From NCBI GenBank assembly GCA_964479695.1, contig CAYZSO010000003.1, positions 1 through 64,000 of the forward strand: DNA of 64,000 bases. The letters are read 5' to 3'. Both the position numbers and the translations under genes were made by a program. How positions within the stretch are numbered: position 1 is the stretch's first letter; every line of letters starts with the position of its first letter. This document shows, piece by piece, positions 8,543-15,928 of this stretch. The notes beneath the pieces are model-generated. The model worked only from the letters and a program-made list of their open reading frames with translations. It did no database searches and was not told the DNA's origin. The stretch comes from JAAYZH01 sp964479695. GTDB lineage: Bacteria; Bacillota; Clostridia; Saccharofermentanales; Fastidiosipilaceae.

Positions 8543-8634
8543 AGAACAGATTCCTCCGCGAAATTGCGAAGAGAAGAAGTTCTCGAAGTGAAGAAGCTGA
8601 AGAAGTAAGAGATCATAGACGTTTAAAGAAAGTA

Positions 8635-8662
8635 AAAGAGCGGGTGATAAGCCCGCTCTTTT
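8635..8662 (+). terminator. Terminator after the condensation-like gene
   Basis: AAAGAGCGGG-tgata-AGCCCGCTCTTT forms a strong GC stem followed by TTGGTTTG. It is preceded by a GAAGTGAAGAA-type direct repeat at 8535-8607. Confidence 0.8.
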
Positions 8663-8713
8663 GGTTTGCTTTGGTTTGGTTGTGGATCGGTCTAGCTGTT
8701 AGCTGTCTCCAGC

Positions 8714-10039
8714 TTAACGCCGAAGGATTGACAAGATGATAAACGAAATAATCGATAGAGATAAGAGGAACAACAGATTCAAAACCGTCCCGACAATCCC
8801 GCAAACGAGGCCCGCAATTGCGTAGTTTCGAGCCGGGTTCTTCACACCTTCTATCTTAGGTTGATTTTTCATGGCCATTGCCCCTGTGATCACAGAAGCA
8901 ATACCCAAGCCTAATCCGATAATAATGAAGACAACGCCGACTGCAAAAATCCAAAGAATTAGCCCCAACACACTCATCACGATTGATGCAGCACCAGTAG
9001 CAATGCTGGCAATTGCCAGGCCATCCGGACTTGTTTTCCGGATTGGTGCATTGGTATATTGCGTCGAAGTTTGTGTTCTGTACTGTTGCCCTTGTGGCTG
9101 TTGCTGGCCTTGAGGTTGTTGCTGGCCTTGAGGCTGCCCATATCCTTGCCACTGTTGCTGTGGCTGTTGCTGCTGCTGTTGCTGCTGGTACTGCTGGTAC
9201 TGCTGTTGTTGCTGGTACTGCTGTTGTTGCTGTTGTTGCTGTTGCTGCTGGTACTGCTGTTGTTGCTGGTACTGACTGCGGAACGCATCTTGCTGGTTTT
9301 GTCCCGGCCTGTTTTGCTGATTATATTGATAGATTGTTCTGTTCCCTGTAGGTTGATTCGCTGCAGATTGGTTTCCAGCAGGCTGATTGCCTACCGGAGT
9401 ACCGCTCGCAGTCTGGTTCCAATAAGGCTGGCTCCCCTGATTTTGAGGAGCTTGCTGTGCACGTTGGTGGGTAAAATCTTGGTGTTGATAAGTTCCGGCG
9501 GTGAATTCCGGCTGGCGGGGAGGCGTTTGCCCGGCATGGAAGGCAGGCTGCTCCGGCCCCATTTGCCCAGCATGGAAGTCAGACTGCTCCGACCCCGTTT
9601 GCCCGGCATGGAAGGCAGTCTGCTCCGGCTCCGTTTGCCCGGCATGGAAGGCAGGCTGCTCCGGCTCGGTTTGCCCGGCATGGAAAACTGGCGGCGGATG
9701 AGGGGTCTGATCTTCAGGTTCCAAAACCGTTTCTCCAGTCACCACAGGTGCTTCGGCAACAGGCACCTCATCCACTACAGGTTTTTCAGCCACCACAGGC
9801 TCATCTGGTACCAGCGGCTCCTCAGGCGCTTCAGCCACTGCAAGCGCCTCGGCCACTTCAGCCACCGGCTCAACCGGCACTTCAGCCACACGCTCTTCAG
9901 GCGCCGGCTCAGCCAATACAGATGATTTCACTTCAACAACTTCTGAGGACTCAGCTAATGCATCACTTACTGTTTCTTGCGGTGTGTTCCCGACGGCTTC
10001 AGTATCTAATTCATTCAGGTTCTTCTCTAGATCTTCCAT
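8714..10039 (-). CDS. Gln-rich repeat membrane protein with C-terminal DUF4190 domain
   Basis: About 441 aa. The N-terminal ~120 residues are acidic (EVPVEPVAEVAEA-type repeats). Next come four and a half copies of a 12-residue repeat (AGQTEPEQPAFH), a Gln/Tyr/Asn-rich stretch with long poly-Gln runs, and a C-terminal ~110 residues with two double-spanning hydrophobic segments (LAIASIATGAASIVMSVLGL; YAIAGLVCGIVGTVLNLLF), a DUF4190-like module. The hydrophilic part is probably cytoplasmic. Function unknown. The start at 10039 is chosen because GAGGAGG lies just upstream; TATAAT sits 35 bp before it. Confidence 0.7.
   Translation of the reverse strand: MEDLEKNLNELDTEAVGNTPQETVSDALAESSEVVEVKSSVLAEPAPEERVAEVPVEPVAEVAEALAVAEAPEEPLVPDEPVVAEKPVVDEVPVAEAPVVTGETVLEPEDQTPHPPPVFHAGQTEPEQPAFHAGQTEPEQTAFHAGQTGSEQSDFHAGQMGPEQPAFHAGQTPPRQPEFTAGTYQHQDFTHQRAQQAPQNQGSQPYWNQTASGTPVGNQPAGNQSAANQPTGNRTIYQYNQQNRPGQNQQDAFRSQYQQQQQYQQQQQQQQQQQYQQQQQYQQYQQQQQQQQPQQQWQGYGQPQGQQQPQGQQQPQGQQYRTQTSTQYTNAPIRKTSPDGLAIASIATGAASIVMSVLGLILWIFAVGVVFIIIGLGLGIASVITGAMAMKNQPKIEGVKNPARNYAIAGLVCGIVGTVLNLLFLLSLSIISFIILSILRR
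9150..9290 (-). repeat. CAG/CAA microsatellite encoding poly-Gln
   Basis: The minus strand carries runs of CAGCAA-type codons interrupted by CAGTAC (Gln-Tyr). Such tracts slip readily and probably vary in length between strains. Confidence 0.8.
9530..9685 (-). repeat. 36-bp in-frame tandem repeat
   Basis: Four and a half units, each encoding 12 residues (HAGQTEPEQPAF), differ at only a few bases. The high nucleotide identity indicates recent expansion. Confidence 0.8.
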
Positions 10040-10074
10040 TGAAACCTCCTCATAGACGTTCGCTACTTCACTCA

Positions 10075-10080
10075 ATTATA
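10075..10080 (-). promoter_or_regulatory. -10 box of the DUF4190 gene
   Basis: TATAAT on the minus strand, 35 bp before the chosen start. The GGCTTTGGCC motif copy at 10094-10103 occupies the expected -35 neighbourhood, and no canonical -35 is seen. Confidence 0.55.
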
Positions 10081-10304
10081 CACGGTTTCCCTTGGCCAAA
10101 GCCGCAAAAACCCACTTCTTCCCCACAGTTTTTCAAGCTTTCCAAGTTCGTTACAAGTTTTCCAAATTCGTTCACTTTTGGCCCTGCTAAATTTACTCTA
10201 GCTTTCACAGACTGCGCAGGCTACTCAACTTACCCTGACTACGTACATATAAAAATAACCAGAGTAGCCGCGAGGCGAATTTCCAAAATTTCATTCTACA
10301 AAGA

Positions 10305-11060
10305 TCAAGGATACGGACGATAATAGAGCGCGGAGCCCCGAAAAGGAGTCTCTAACAGCCAAGCCTCCTGATCCGGCCAGCCATAGTGAACGAGTAAGCT
10401 CCGACCTGAAGTTCGTTCCATCCACCCGTAAGCAACAACCGCATGATTAATATAAGGATGATCCTCGCGTGATACATCAGGAAGGCCACCGAAAAGGAGG
10501 ACAGGCTCTCCACGCTTGAGACTCTCATATACACCAATCCATGAAAGGCGGGCTTTGAGACTGGCCTTCCGCCCGGTAGAGCGATTTGCCTTACGCCAGG
10601 CATGTCGAATTGAAAATGCCCACGAAGATTCACGATGACCGAATGAAAGTATCTTGTCATGTAATCGCTGCTGACCATCCCTCAGAAGCAATTGCCCCGG
10701 AATAGCAGAATTTGCCGCCAGATCAGATTCTTGCAAGGAACGATAATCCCAATAAGTTTGTAAAAGAGCCGCACCCACATAACCGCAACTTTTCCCGGCA
10801 TTCTGCGCCACAGCAGTGTTCAGAAAGAAATTTGCCTGAGGCACCAGATGAAGAGTTCCGGCAGAGGAGGCAAGAATTGACTCCATCCCGAGTTGTTCGA
10901 AGAGAACAGGCGGCAAAGTTGGAATAACTGATGAGAGTTTTGTCGCTTCAAAATTAAAATAATTCATAACGCTCCGCTTGACTCTCCAATCTACGTACTC
11001 TGCTCCATCCAAGTTCTGCTGAAATTGTGAGCAAGTCCCCGGATGTTCTGCAGACTTCAT
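10305..11060 (-). CDS. C39-like papain-fold cysteine peptidase homologue
   Basis: A 251-aa protein without an obvious signal peptide. The segment NAGKSCGYVGAALLQTYWDY (Cys near 92) resembles the N-terminal active-site helix of C39/BtrH-type papain-like domains. INHAVVAYGW (His near 206) and LVHYGWPD (about 224) match the His and Asp/Asn strands. The substrate is unknown. It stands alone, without ABC transporter genes, so a bacteriocin-processing role is not supported. A 24-bp tandem repeat array lies upstream. Confidence 0.55.
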   Translation of the reverse strand: MKSAEHPGTCSQFQQNLDGAEYVDWRVKRSVMNYFNFEATKLSSVIPTLPPVLFEQLGMESILASSAGTLHLVPQANFFLNTAVAQNAGKSCGYVGAALLQTYWDYRSLQESDLAANSAIPGQLLLRDGQQRLHDKILSFGHRESSWAFSIRHAWRKANRSTGRKASLKARLSWIGVYESLKRGEPVLLFGGLPDVSREDHPYINHAVVAYGWMERTSGRSLLVHYGWPDQEAWLLETPFRGSALYYRPYP

Positions 11061-11450
11061 GTCCCAAGCACCACGAGGATCCTAGACAAAGCACTGCGAA
11101 TATCCAAGACAAAGTACTGCGAATATCCAAGACAAAGTACTGCGAACATCCAAGATAAAACGCTGCGAATATCCTAGGTGAAACACTGCGAACTTTTTGT
11201 GAAAATTCGGCGAAGGATCTGTGGAGGCTCTGCAAAAGTTTTAGAAAAATCTGCAGAAGGCCTTCAAAGGGCTCCAAAGGCCTCCATAAGCCCTGCGAAT
11301 GTCCGGTGAAAAGAACGCTTTTTGACACGTTATCCTGACAGTATGATAGAATTACTAGAGATTTGTCTGTTGCTTATGTTCGCTCGGGCCTGAGAGCTGA
11401 AAATTCTTGAGTTCGGCACAAGAGAAACACAATGAAATGATATAACAAGA
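11061..11450. other. Intergenic region with 24-bp tandem repeats
   Basis: From about 11087 to 11195 a unit near 24 bp (CAAGACAAAGTACTGCGAAT) repeats about 4.5 times with increasing divergence. The rest (11196-11450) is AT-rich. Promoters for the two divergent neighbours must lie here but none is convincing. Confidence 0.6.
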
Positions 11451-11472
11451 TGCTATAGGAGGCCGCGCTAGG

Positions 11473-12216
11473 GTGAAAAAAGTATGTGAAGTTCTTGGTC
11501 AGACGAAACTTTTTGAAGGCATGGATCACAACCTTTTCAACACCTACTGCTCCAGGAGTAGTATCCGTTTGATATGGAAAGGGGAGATCGTCGTCAACGA
11601 GGGAGATCGTTGCGAAGGGATATCCTCTGTAGTTTCGGGTACCCTGGCTATGCAGAAATATTCTGCAGATGGTGAATATGTCACGCTGAAACTTTTGGAA
11701 CCTGGCGATAGTTTCGGGGAAGAATTTTTCTTCGGTACACACACGGAGTACACCTATTCGATCGAATCCGTGACGAATGCGCAGGTCATTCATGTTCCGA
11801 AGGACGTGATGTTGACCATGTTGGAAAATGACGAAGAAGTCCGACGGAATTTCATGCGTGATCTTTCGGACAAAATCAATGAGCAATACACACGTATCAA
11901 TATTCTTTCTCAACGCAACCTGCGTCTTAAGATAACGAGATACCTTCTTGAACTCCATTATGCGCATGAAGAAGAAGATGACAGGCGCTATGGCTATATG
12001 CAGAAGAAAACCCCTGTTGCGACACCGTCCGTTGAATTGCCTGTTTCCAAGGAAGTGGCGGCGAAACTTTTGGCCATGCCCAGACCTTCTTTTTCTCGTG
12101 AACTTGTGCGAATGGAGAAGGAAGGCTTAATCCGAGTAAGCGGAAGAGTGATCTGGTTGACTGACTTGGAGGCATTGGAACAAGATGGTCAGCAAGAGGA
12201 TGATTACGGAGAATAG
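11473..12216 (+). CDS. Crp/Fnr-family transcriptional regulator
   Basis: About 247 aa. A cyclic-nucleotide-binding beta-barrel (residues 10-125: GEIVVNEGDRCEGISSVVSGTLAMQ, LLEPGDSFGEEFFFGT) is followed by a dimer helix and a C-terminal winged helix (VSKEVAAKLLAMPRPSFSRELVRMEKEGLI). There is no Cys cluster for an FeS centre and no clear cAMP-binding R-S/T pair, so the ligand is unknown. The start is GTG with AGGAGG at 11457-11462. The cdaA-cdaR fusion follows 24 bp downstream, possibly cotranscribed. Confidence 0.82.
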   Translation: MKKVCEVLGQTKLFEGMDHNLFNTYCSRSSIRLIWKGEIVVNEGDRCEGISSVVSGTLAMQKYSADGEYVTLKLLEPGDSFGEEFFFGTHTEYTYSIESVTNAQVIHVPKDVMLTMLENDEEVRRNFMRDLSDKINEQYTRINILSQRNLRLKITRYLLELHYAHEEEDDRRYGYMQKKTPVATPSVELPVSKEVAAKLLAMPRPSFSRELVRMEKEGLIRVSGRVIWLTDLEALEQDGQQEDDYGE

Positions 12217-12240
12217 AAGGCGTTTAACGGAGGATAGCCG

Positions 12241-13833
12241 GTGCCTGGCACTTGGATTAATTTAACTATGAATGGGGGAATCACCGAATTTCTGCGGGCC
12301 TTGATTAATGAGCTGCAGAACGGCCTTTTCCTGTTCAGCAGTCCTCTTGATATTTTCATTTCACTGCTTGATATCGGCGTGACAGCCTTTGCGCTTTATT
12401 ACGTGTTGAAATTGATTAGTGAGACTAGAGCCTGGCAGCTTTTGAAAGGCTTGCTCTGGCTTTTCTTATTTACTTTGATTGCAGGGTGGTTAGGACTAAA
12501 CACCATTAATTATGTCCTGCTTAATTCTGTCTCTTTCCTAGCAGTCGGTATTGTGGTCATTTTCCAACCGGAACTGCGTCGCGCACTTGAGTCTGTCGGA
12601 CGTAATTCTTCGCTGGTCTTCACTTCAAGGGAAGAGGAACAAGGCGGAGCGAAGTCCACCCATAATATTATTGAACAGATTGTCATGGCTTGTGAGACGA
12701 TGTCTCAGGAGAAGACCGGTGCCCTCATTATCATCGAACGACAGACGAAACTTGGGGACTTGATCGAATCCGGCACAGCGGTGGTGCTAGATGCTGAACT
12801 ATCCTCCACAGCCCTCCGGCAAATTTTTTATAAGAATTCGCCTACTCATGACGGTGCTGTGCTGATCCGCGGCAGTAGGATCTACGCAGCCAGAGTACAT
12901 GTCCCGCTATCTGACAGTTACACGTTGAGACGAGAAATGGGGACCAGGCACAGAGCGGCAATTGGGGCTAGCGAAATTGGCGATGCGATCGCAATCGTCT
13001 GCTCGGAAGAACATGGAACGATTTCTTTGGCCGTACATGGAAGACTCTATACCCTCGATAATGCGGATGCCTTGCGAACCGTGCTCCATCGACTGCTGGG
13101 TGCGAAAACCACGGTAGAAGAACATTCACTGCCGAAGCGGATTCGCAAACTTCTACGTGCGGATCGCGTTCATGATGCAGCTACGGATCGAAAGGATGGC
13201 GCAGAGGATATTTCCCCGTCGACGCAGGAGACTCTGGATCAAATCAATTCAACGGCTGACGATGGGTTCAGTAGCGTGAAAGTTGATGGGCAGGAAGTGA
13301 CCACGAAGCCGCATCGAAGTCGCGCTTTGTTGGTGTCCTTTGCTCTTGTCTTGTCGGTTTTCCTATGGCTCTACGTGCACATCACGACCAACCCGATCGT
13401 CAACCGAACCTTTACGGTGCCGATTCAGATGACCGGTATTGATGTTTTAGATGAGCAGCAATTAGATTATTACAAAGCAGAGAACCAAGTGACCGTGACC
13501 GTGCGCGGACGTGAACAGGCGCTTATGAATGTGACGAACAGCACAGTTGACGCAACCATTGATTTCTCACAAATTACCCATGCCGACACGTACACACTGC
13601 CGATCAATGTCACTTTGGAAGGCGTCTCCAATCTTGCCTATTCTGTGACTTGGCGTAATCCTGACAGTGTTACCGTTGTTATTACGGCATCGACTCCGGG
13701 AACCGTATCACCCAATAACGGCACAACTTCCGGTACCTCAGGTACTTCAGGTGCTTCAGGTATTTCGGAAACAGCAGGCACAGCAAACACATTTACCGAC
13801 CCAAGTGGGACAGTGAGTCCTGCCACTCCTTGA
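12241..13833 (+). CDS. cdaA: CdaA-CdaR fusion: membrane diadenylate cyclase with YbbR domain
   Basis: Makes cyclic di-AMP from two ATP at the membrane. Residues ~30-112 hold three membrane helices, then a DAC domain with HDGA (about 203) and TRHRAA (about 236), the two diagnostic catalytic motifs, and the CdaA-like FQPELRRALE linker. After ~275 a hydrophilic linker leads to a further membrane helix (~360-378) and one YbbR domain (~385-480), the domain of the regulator CdaR. In most Bacillota cdaA and cdaR are separate neighbouring genes with several YbbR repeats and glmM next. Here they are one protein of 530 aa with a single YbbR and a C-terminal Gly/Thr/Ser repeat tail, and galT rather than glmM is nearby. 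The start is GTG with GGAGG 7 nt upstream. Confidence 0.88.
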   Translation: MPGTWINLTMNGGITEFLRALINELQNGLFLFSSPLDIFISLLDIGVTAFALYYVLKLISETRAWQLLKGLLWLFLFTLIAGWLGLNTINYVLLNSVSFLAVGIVVIFQPELRRALESVGRNSSLVFTSREEEQGGAKSTHNIIEQIVMACETMSQEKTGALIIIERQTKLGDLIESGTAVVLDAELSSTALRQIFYKNSPTHDGAVLIRGSRIYAARVHVPLSDSYTLRREMGTRHRAAIGASEIGDAIAIVCSEEHGTISLAVHGRLYTLDNADALRTVLHRLLGAKTTVEEHSLPKRIRKLLRADRVHDAATDRKDGAEDISPSTQETLDQINSTADDGFSSVKVDGQEVTTKPHRSRALLVSFALVLSVFLWLYVHITTNPIVNRTFTVPIQMTGIDVLDEQQLDYYKAENQVTVTVRGREQALMNVTNSTVDATIDFSQITHADTYTLPINVTLEGVSNLAYSVTWRNPDSVTVVITASTPGTVSPNNGTTSGTSGTSGASGISETAGTANTFTDPSGTVSPATP

Positions 13834-13880
13834 GGATAATGAAACGTAAACCAAAACCGCACAAGAACATCATCGAAAAT

Positions 13881-13914
13881 CACTACATGAGTTTAAAAAT
13901 AAACTTATGTAGTG
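13881..13914. terminator. Hairpin terminator, CACTACATRAGTTT family
   Basis: CACTACATGAGTTT-aaaaat-AAACTTATGTAGTG, 14-bp arms with one mismatch, about 48 bp after the cdaA-cdaR stop. The same hairpin family recurs at 22299, 51684, 58888 and 60156. Confidence 0.75.
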
Positions 13915-13989
13915 AAAACGAAAACCACAACCACAACCCCGACCACAACGCAACGACACTACAATGACTACAAGAACAAGAGGGAATTC

Positions 13990-14175
13990 ATGATTAGGAA
14001 AGTCTGGAATGTATTACTGATTGTCATACTCATCTTAGTGGCTGTTTGGCTACTGCTATTTGCATCGAACCGGTCTTTGGCTGATCAGCGTCAGGCGGCT
14101 GACACTACACCCGGAAGCGAGGTCGGAACTACACTGACGACGGAAGAGATCCCAGCGGTAACGACGATTCCTTAA
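13990..14175 (+). CDS. Small single-pass membrane protein
   Basis: A 61-aa protein: MIRKV, one hydrophobic helix (WNVLLIVILILVAVWLLLF, residues 6-24), then a Ser/Thr-rich exported or cytoplasmic tail. AGAGGGA lies 6 nt before the ATG. A CACAACC-type repeat tract precedes it, and its stop codon opens a 15-bp repeat array. Function unknown. Confidence 0.5.
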   Translation: MIRKVWNVLLIVILILVAVWLLLFASNRSLADQRQAADTTPGSEVGTTLTTEEIPAVTTIP

Positions 14176-14241
14176 CGGCCGCCCCTTAACGGCCGCCCCT
14201 TTACGGCCGCCCCCTAACGACCGCCCCCCTAACGGCCGCCC
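14171..14241. repeat. GC-rich 14-15-bp tandem repeat
   Basis: Five units of CTTAACGGCCGCCCC with small variations (TTACGGCCGCCCCC, TAACGACCGCCCCC). The first unit supplies the TAA stop of the small membrane protein. It lies upstream of galT. Confidence 0.8.
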
Positions 14242-14315
14242 ACGACGAAAATTCACCAGCATAAACTCCCTAACATAAATTCCGCAGAATTAATTCAGCA
14301 GTAAGGAGCATAAAC

Positions 14316-15923
14316 ATGGTTTCACAGAGGATTGCACAGCTCATTGCATACGGTCGCAAGACCGGCCTTCTGGAAGAAGGCGATGAAATTTATGCCCGTA
14401 ATCAGCTGCTAGAAGTCATGGGACTTTCAGATTACAACGAGAAGGAAGTGGAGCAACCACAAGAAATTTCACCCAATCAATCAGAGGCCGCCGCACCCAA
14501 TCAACCACAGACCGCCACACCCAAGCAGCCACAGGAAATTCCACTGAACCAAATTCTCGACGATCTTCTGGATGATGCGGTGGCTCGCGGGCTCATTGAG
14601 ACCGACTCCACCGTGTTTCGGGACCTCTTCGACACTCGCTTGATGAACTGCCTGATGCCCAGACCATCGGAAGTGAGGGGGAGGTGGGCGGCTTTGGCCG
14701 AAGACGACATCCGCAAAGCGACGGACTGGTTCTACAAATTCAGCCAGGACAGCCACTACATCCGCCGGGACCGGACCGCGCGCGATTTGAAATGGAAATG
14801 TGCGTCTGCCTATGGCGAGATTGACATCACGATCAACCTCGCCAAACCGGAGAAAGATCCGAAGGCTATTGCCGCCGCCCGGACACAGAAACAAACATCT
14901 TACCCATTGTGCCAGCTGTGCAAAGAAGCGGAAGGGTACGCGGGCCGAGCGGACTACCCGGCAAGGCAAACGCACCGAATCATTCCGCTGACGTTGGGTG
15001 GGGAGGCGTGGTTTTTACAATATTCGCCTTACATTTATTACAATGAGCATGCGATTGTTTTGTCTGCCGTGCACAGACCGATGGCGGTGGACCGCAACAG
15101 CTTGGCGCGCCTTCTGGAATTCGTGACGCAATTCCCTCACTACTTCTTGGGATCGAACGCCGATTTGCCCATCGTGGGCGGGTCAATTCTGACCCATGAC
15201 CACTTCCAGGGCGGCCGCTACGAATTTGCAATGGAGCGCGCGGCATCTGCTTGGACCTTCCAGTTGAGCGGATTTCCTGACGTACAAGGCGAGGTGCTGA
15301 AGTGGCCGATGTCGGTGCTGCGTCTGCGAAGTCTCGACAGGGCAACACTCCTCGATGCGGCGGACCTGATTTTGCGTGCGTGGCGAGAGTATTCGGATCC
15401 GGAGCAGGAGATCCTGGCCTACACCGGTAACACGCCACACAACACGATCACCCCGATTGCGCGCCGCAAGGGTGAGGCTTATGAGCTGGATCTGGTTTTG
15501 CGGAATAATCGCACCACAGCAGAGCGCCCCCTGGGGATCTTCCATCCGCGCCAGGCCTACCACCACATCAAGAAGGAAAATATCGGGCTCATCGAAGTGA
15601 TGGGTTTAGCGGTGCTGCCCTCTCGCTTGAAGGCGGAGCTCGCAGCCGTCTCACAGTGTTTGCTTGAGGGGACGGATCCTTTGGCCAAAGCCGCCACCAG
15701 CAAGCACGCTGCGTGGATCCAGGAGCTTCGCACCAAATATGAGGAATTTTCACCCGAAACCGTTGATCGATTAGTGGAAGAAGAAACCGGCCTTGTGTTC
15801 GTGAAGGTATTAGAAGACGCCGGTGTCTATAAGCAAACCGACGCGGGGCAGCAGGGACTGGCTCGCTTCATCGACTCTTGTCAGCAAAAACAACAGGCTT
15901 CAGCCAAAAAAACTTGGAGGTAA
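14316..15923 (+). CDS. galT: UDP-glucose--hexose-1-phosphate uridylyltransferase (Firmicutes type 2)
   Basis: Exchanges UMP between UDP-glucose and galactose-1-phosphate in the Leloir pathway. At 535 aa it shows family landmarks: FYKFSQDSHYIRRDR, LCKEAEGYAGR, the active-site region GGSILTHDHFQGGRYEFAM (about 290) and EENIGLIEVMGLAVLP-like near 430. Residues ~50-85 are a Pro/Gln/Asn repeat insertion (NQSEAAAPNQPQTATPKQPQ) not expected in GalT. No galK or galE is adjacent. The next gene starts 5 bp after the stop. Confidence 0.9.
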   Translation: MVSQRIAQLIAYGRKTGLLEEGDEIYARNQLLEVMGLSDYNEKEVEQPQEISPNQSEAAAPNQPQTATPKQPQEIPLNQILDDLLDDAVARGLIETDSTVFRDLFDTRLMNCLMPRPSEVRGRWAALAEDDIRKATDWFYKFSQDSHYIRRDRTARDLKWKCASAYGEIDITINLAKPEKDPKAIAAARTQKQTSYPLCQLCKEAEGYAGRADYPARQTHRIIPLTLGGEAWFLQYSPYIYYNEHAIVLSAVHRPMAVDRNSLARLLEFVTQFPHYFLGSNADLPIVGGSILTHDHFQGGRYEFAMERAASAWTFQLSGFPDVQGEVLKWPMSVLRLRSLDRATLLDAADLILRAWREYSDPEQEILAYTGNTPHNTITPIARRKGEAYELDLVLRNNRTTAERPLGIFHPRQAYHHIKKENIGLIEVMGLAVLPSRLKAELAAVSQCLLEGTDPLAKAATSKHAAWIQELRTKYEEFSPETVDRLVEEETGLVFVKVLEDAGVYKQTDAGQQGLARFIDSCQQKQQASAKKTWR

Positions 15924-15928
15924 CCCGA

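Noticed and set aside
9059..9925. Leu-rich plus-strand frame opposite the DUF4190 gene
   Set aside because: Its composition (poly-Leu/Val) is the reverse-strand image of CAG/CAA repeats; the minus-strand protein has a real membrane domain, promoter and ribosome-binding site.
10954..11328. Frame over the 24-bp repeats upstream of the C39-like gene
   Set aside because: Encodes only the repeat (DIRSTLSWIFAVL-type) and has no translation signals.
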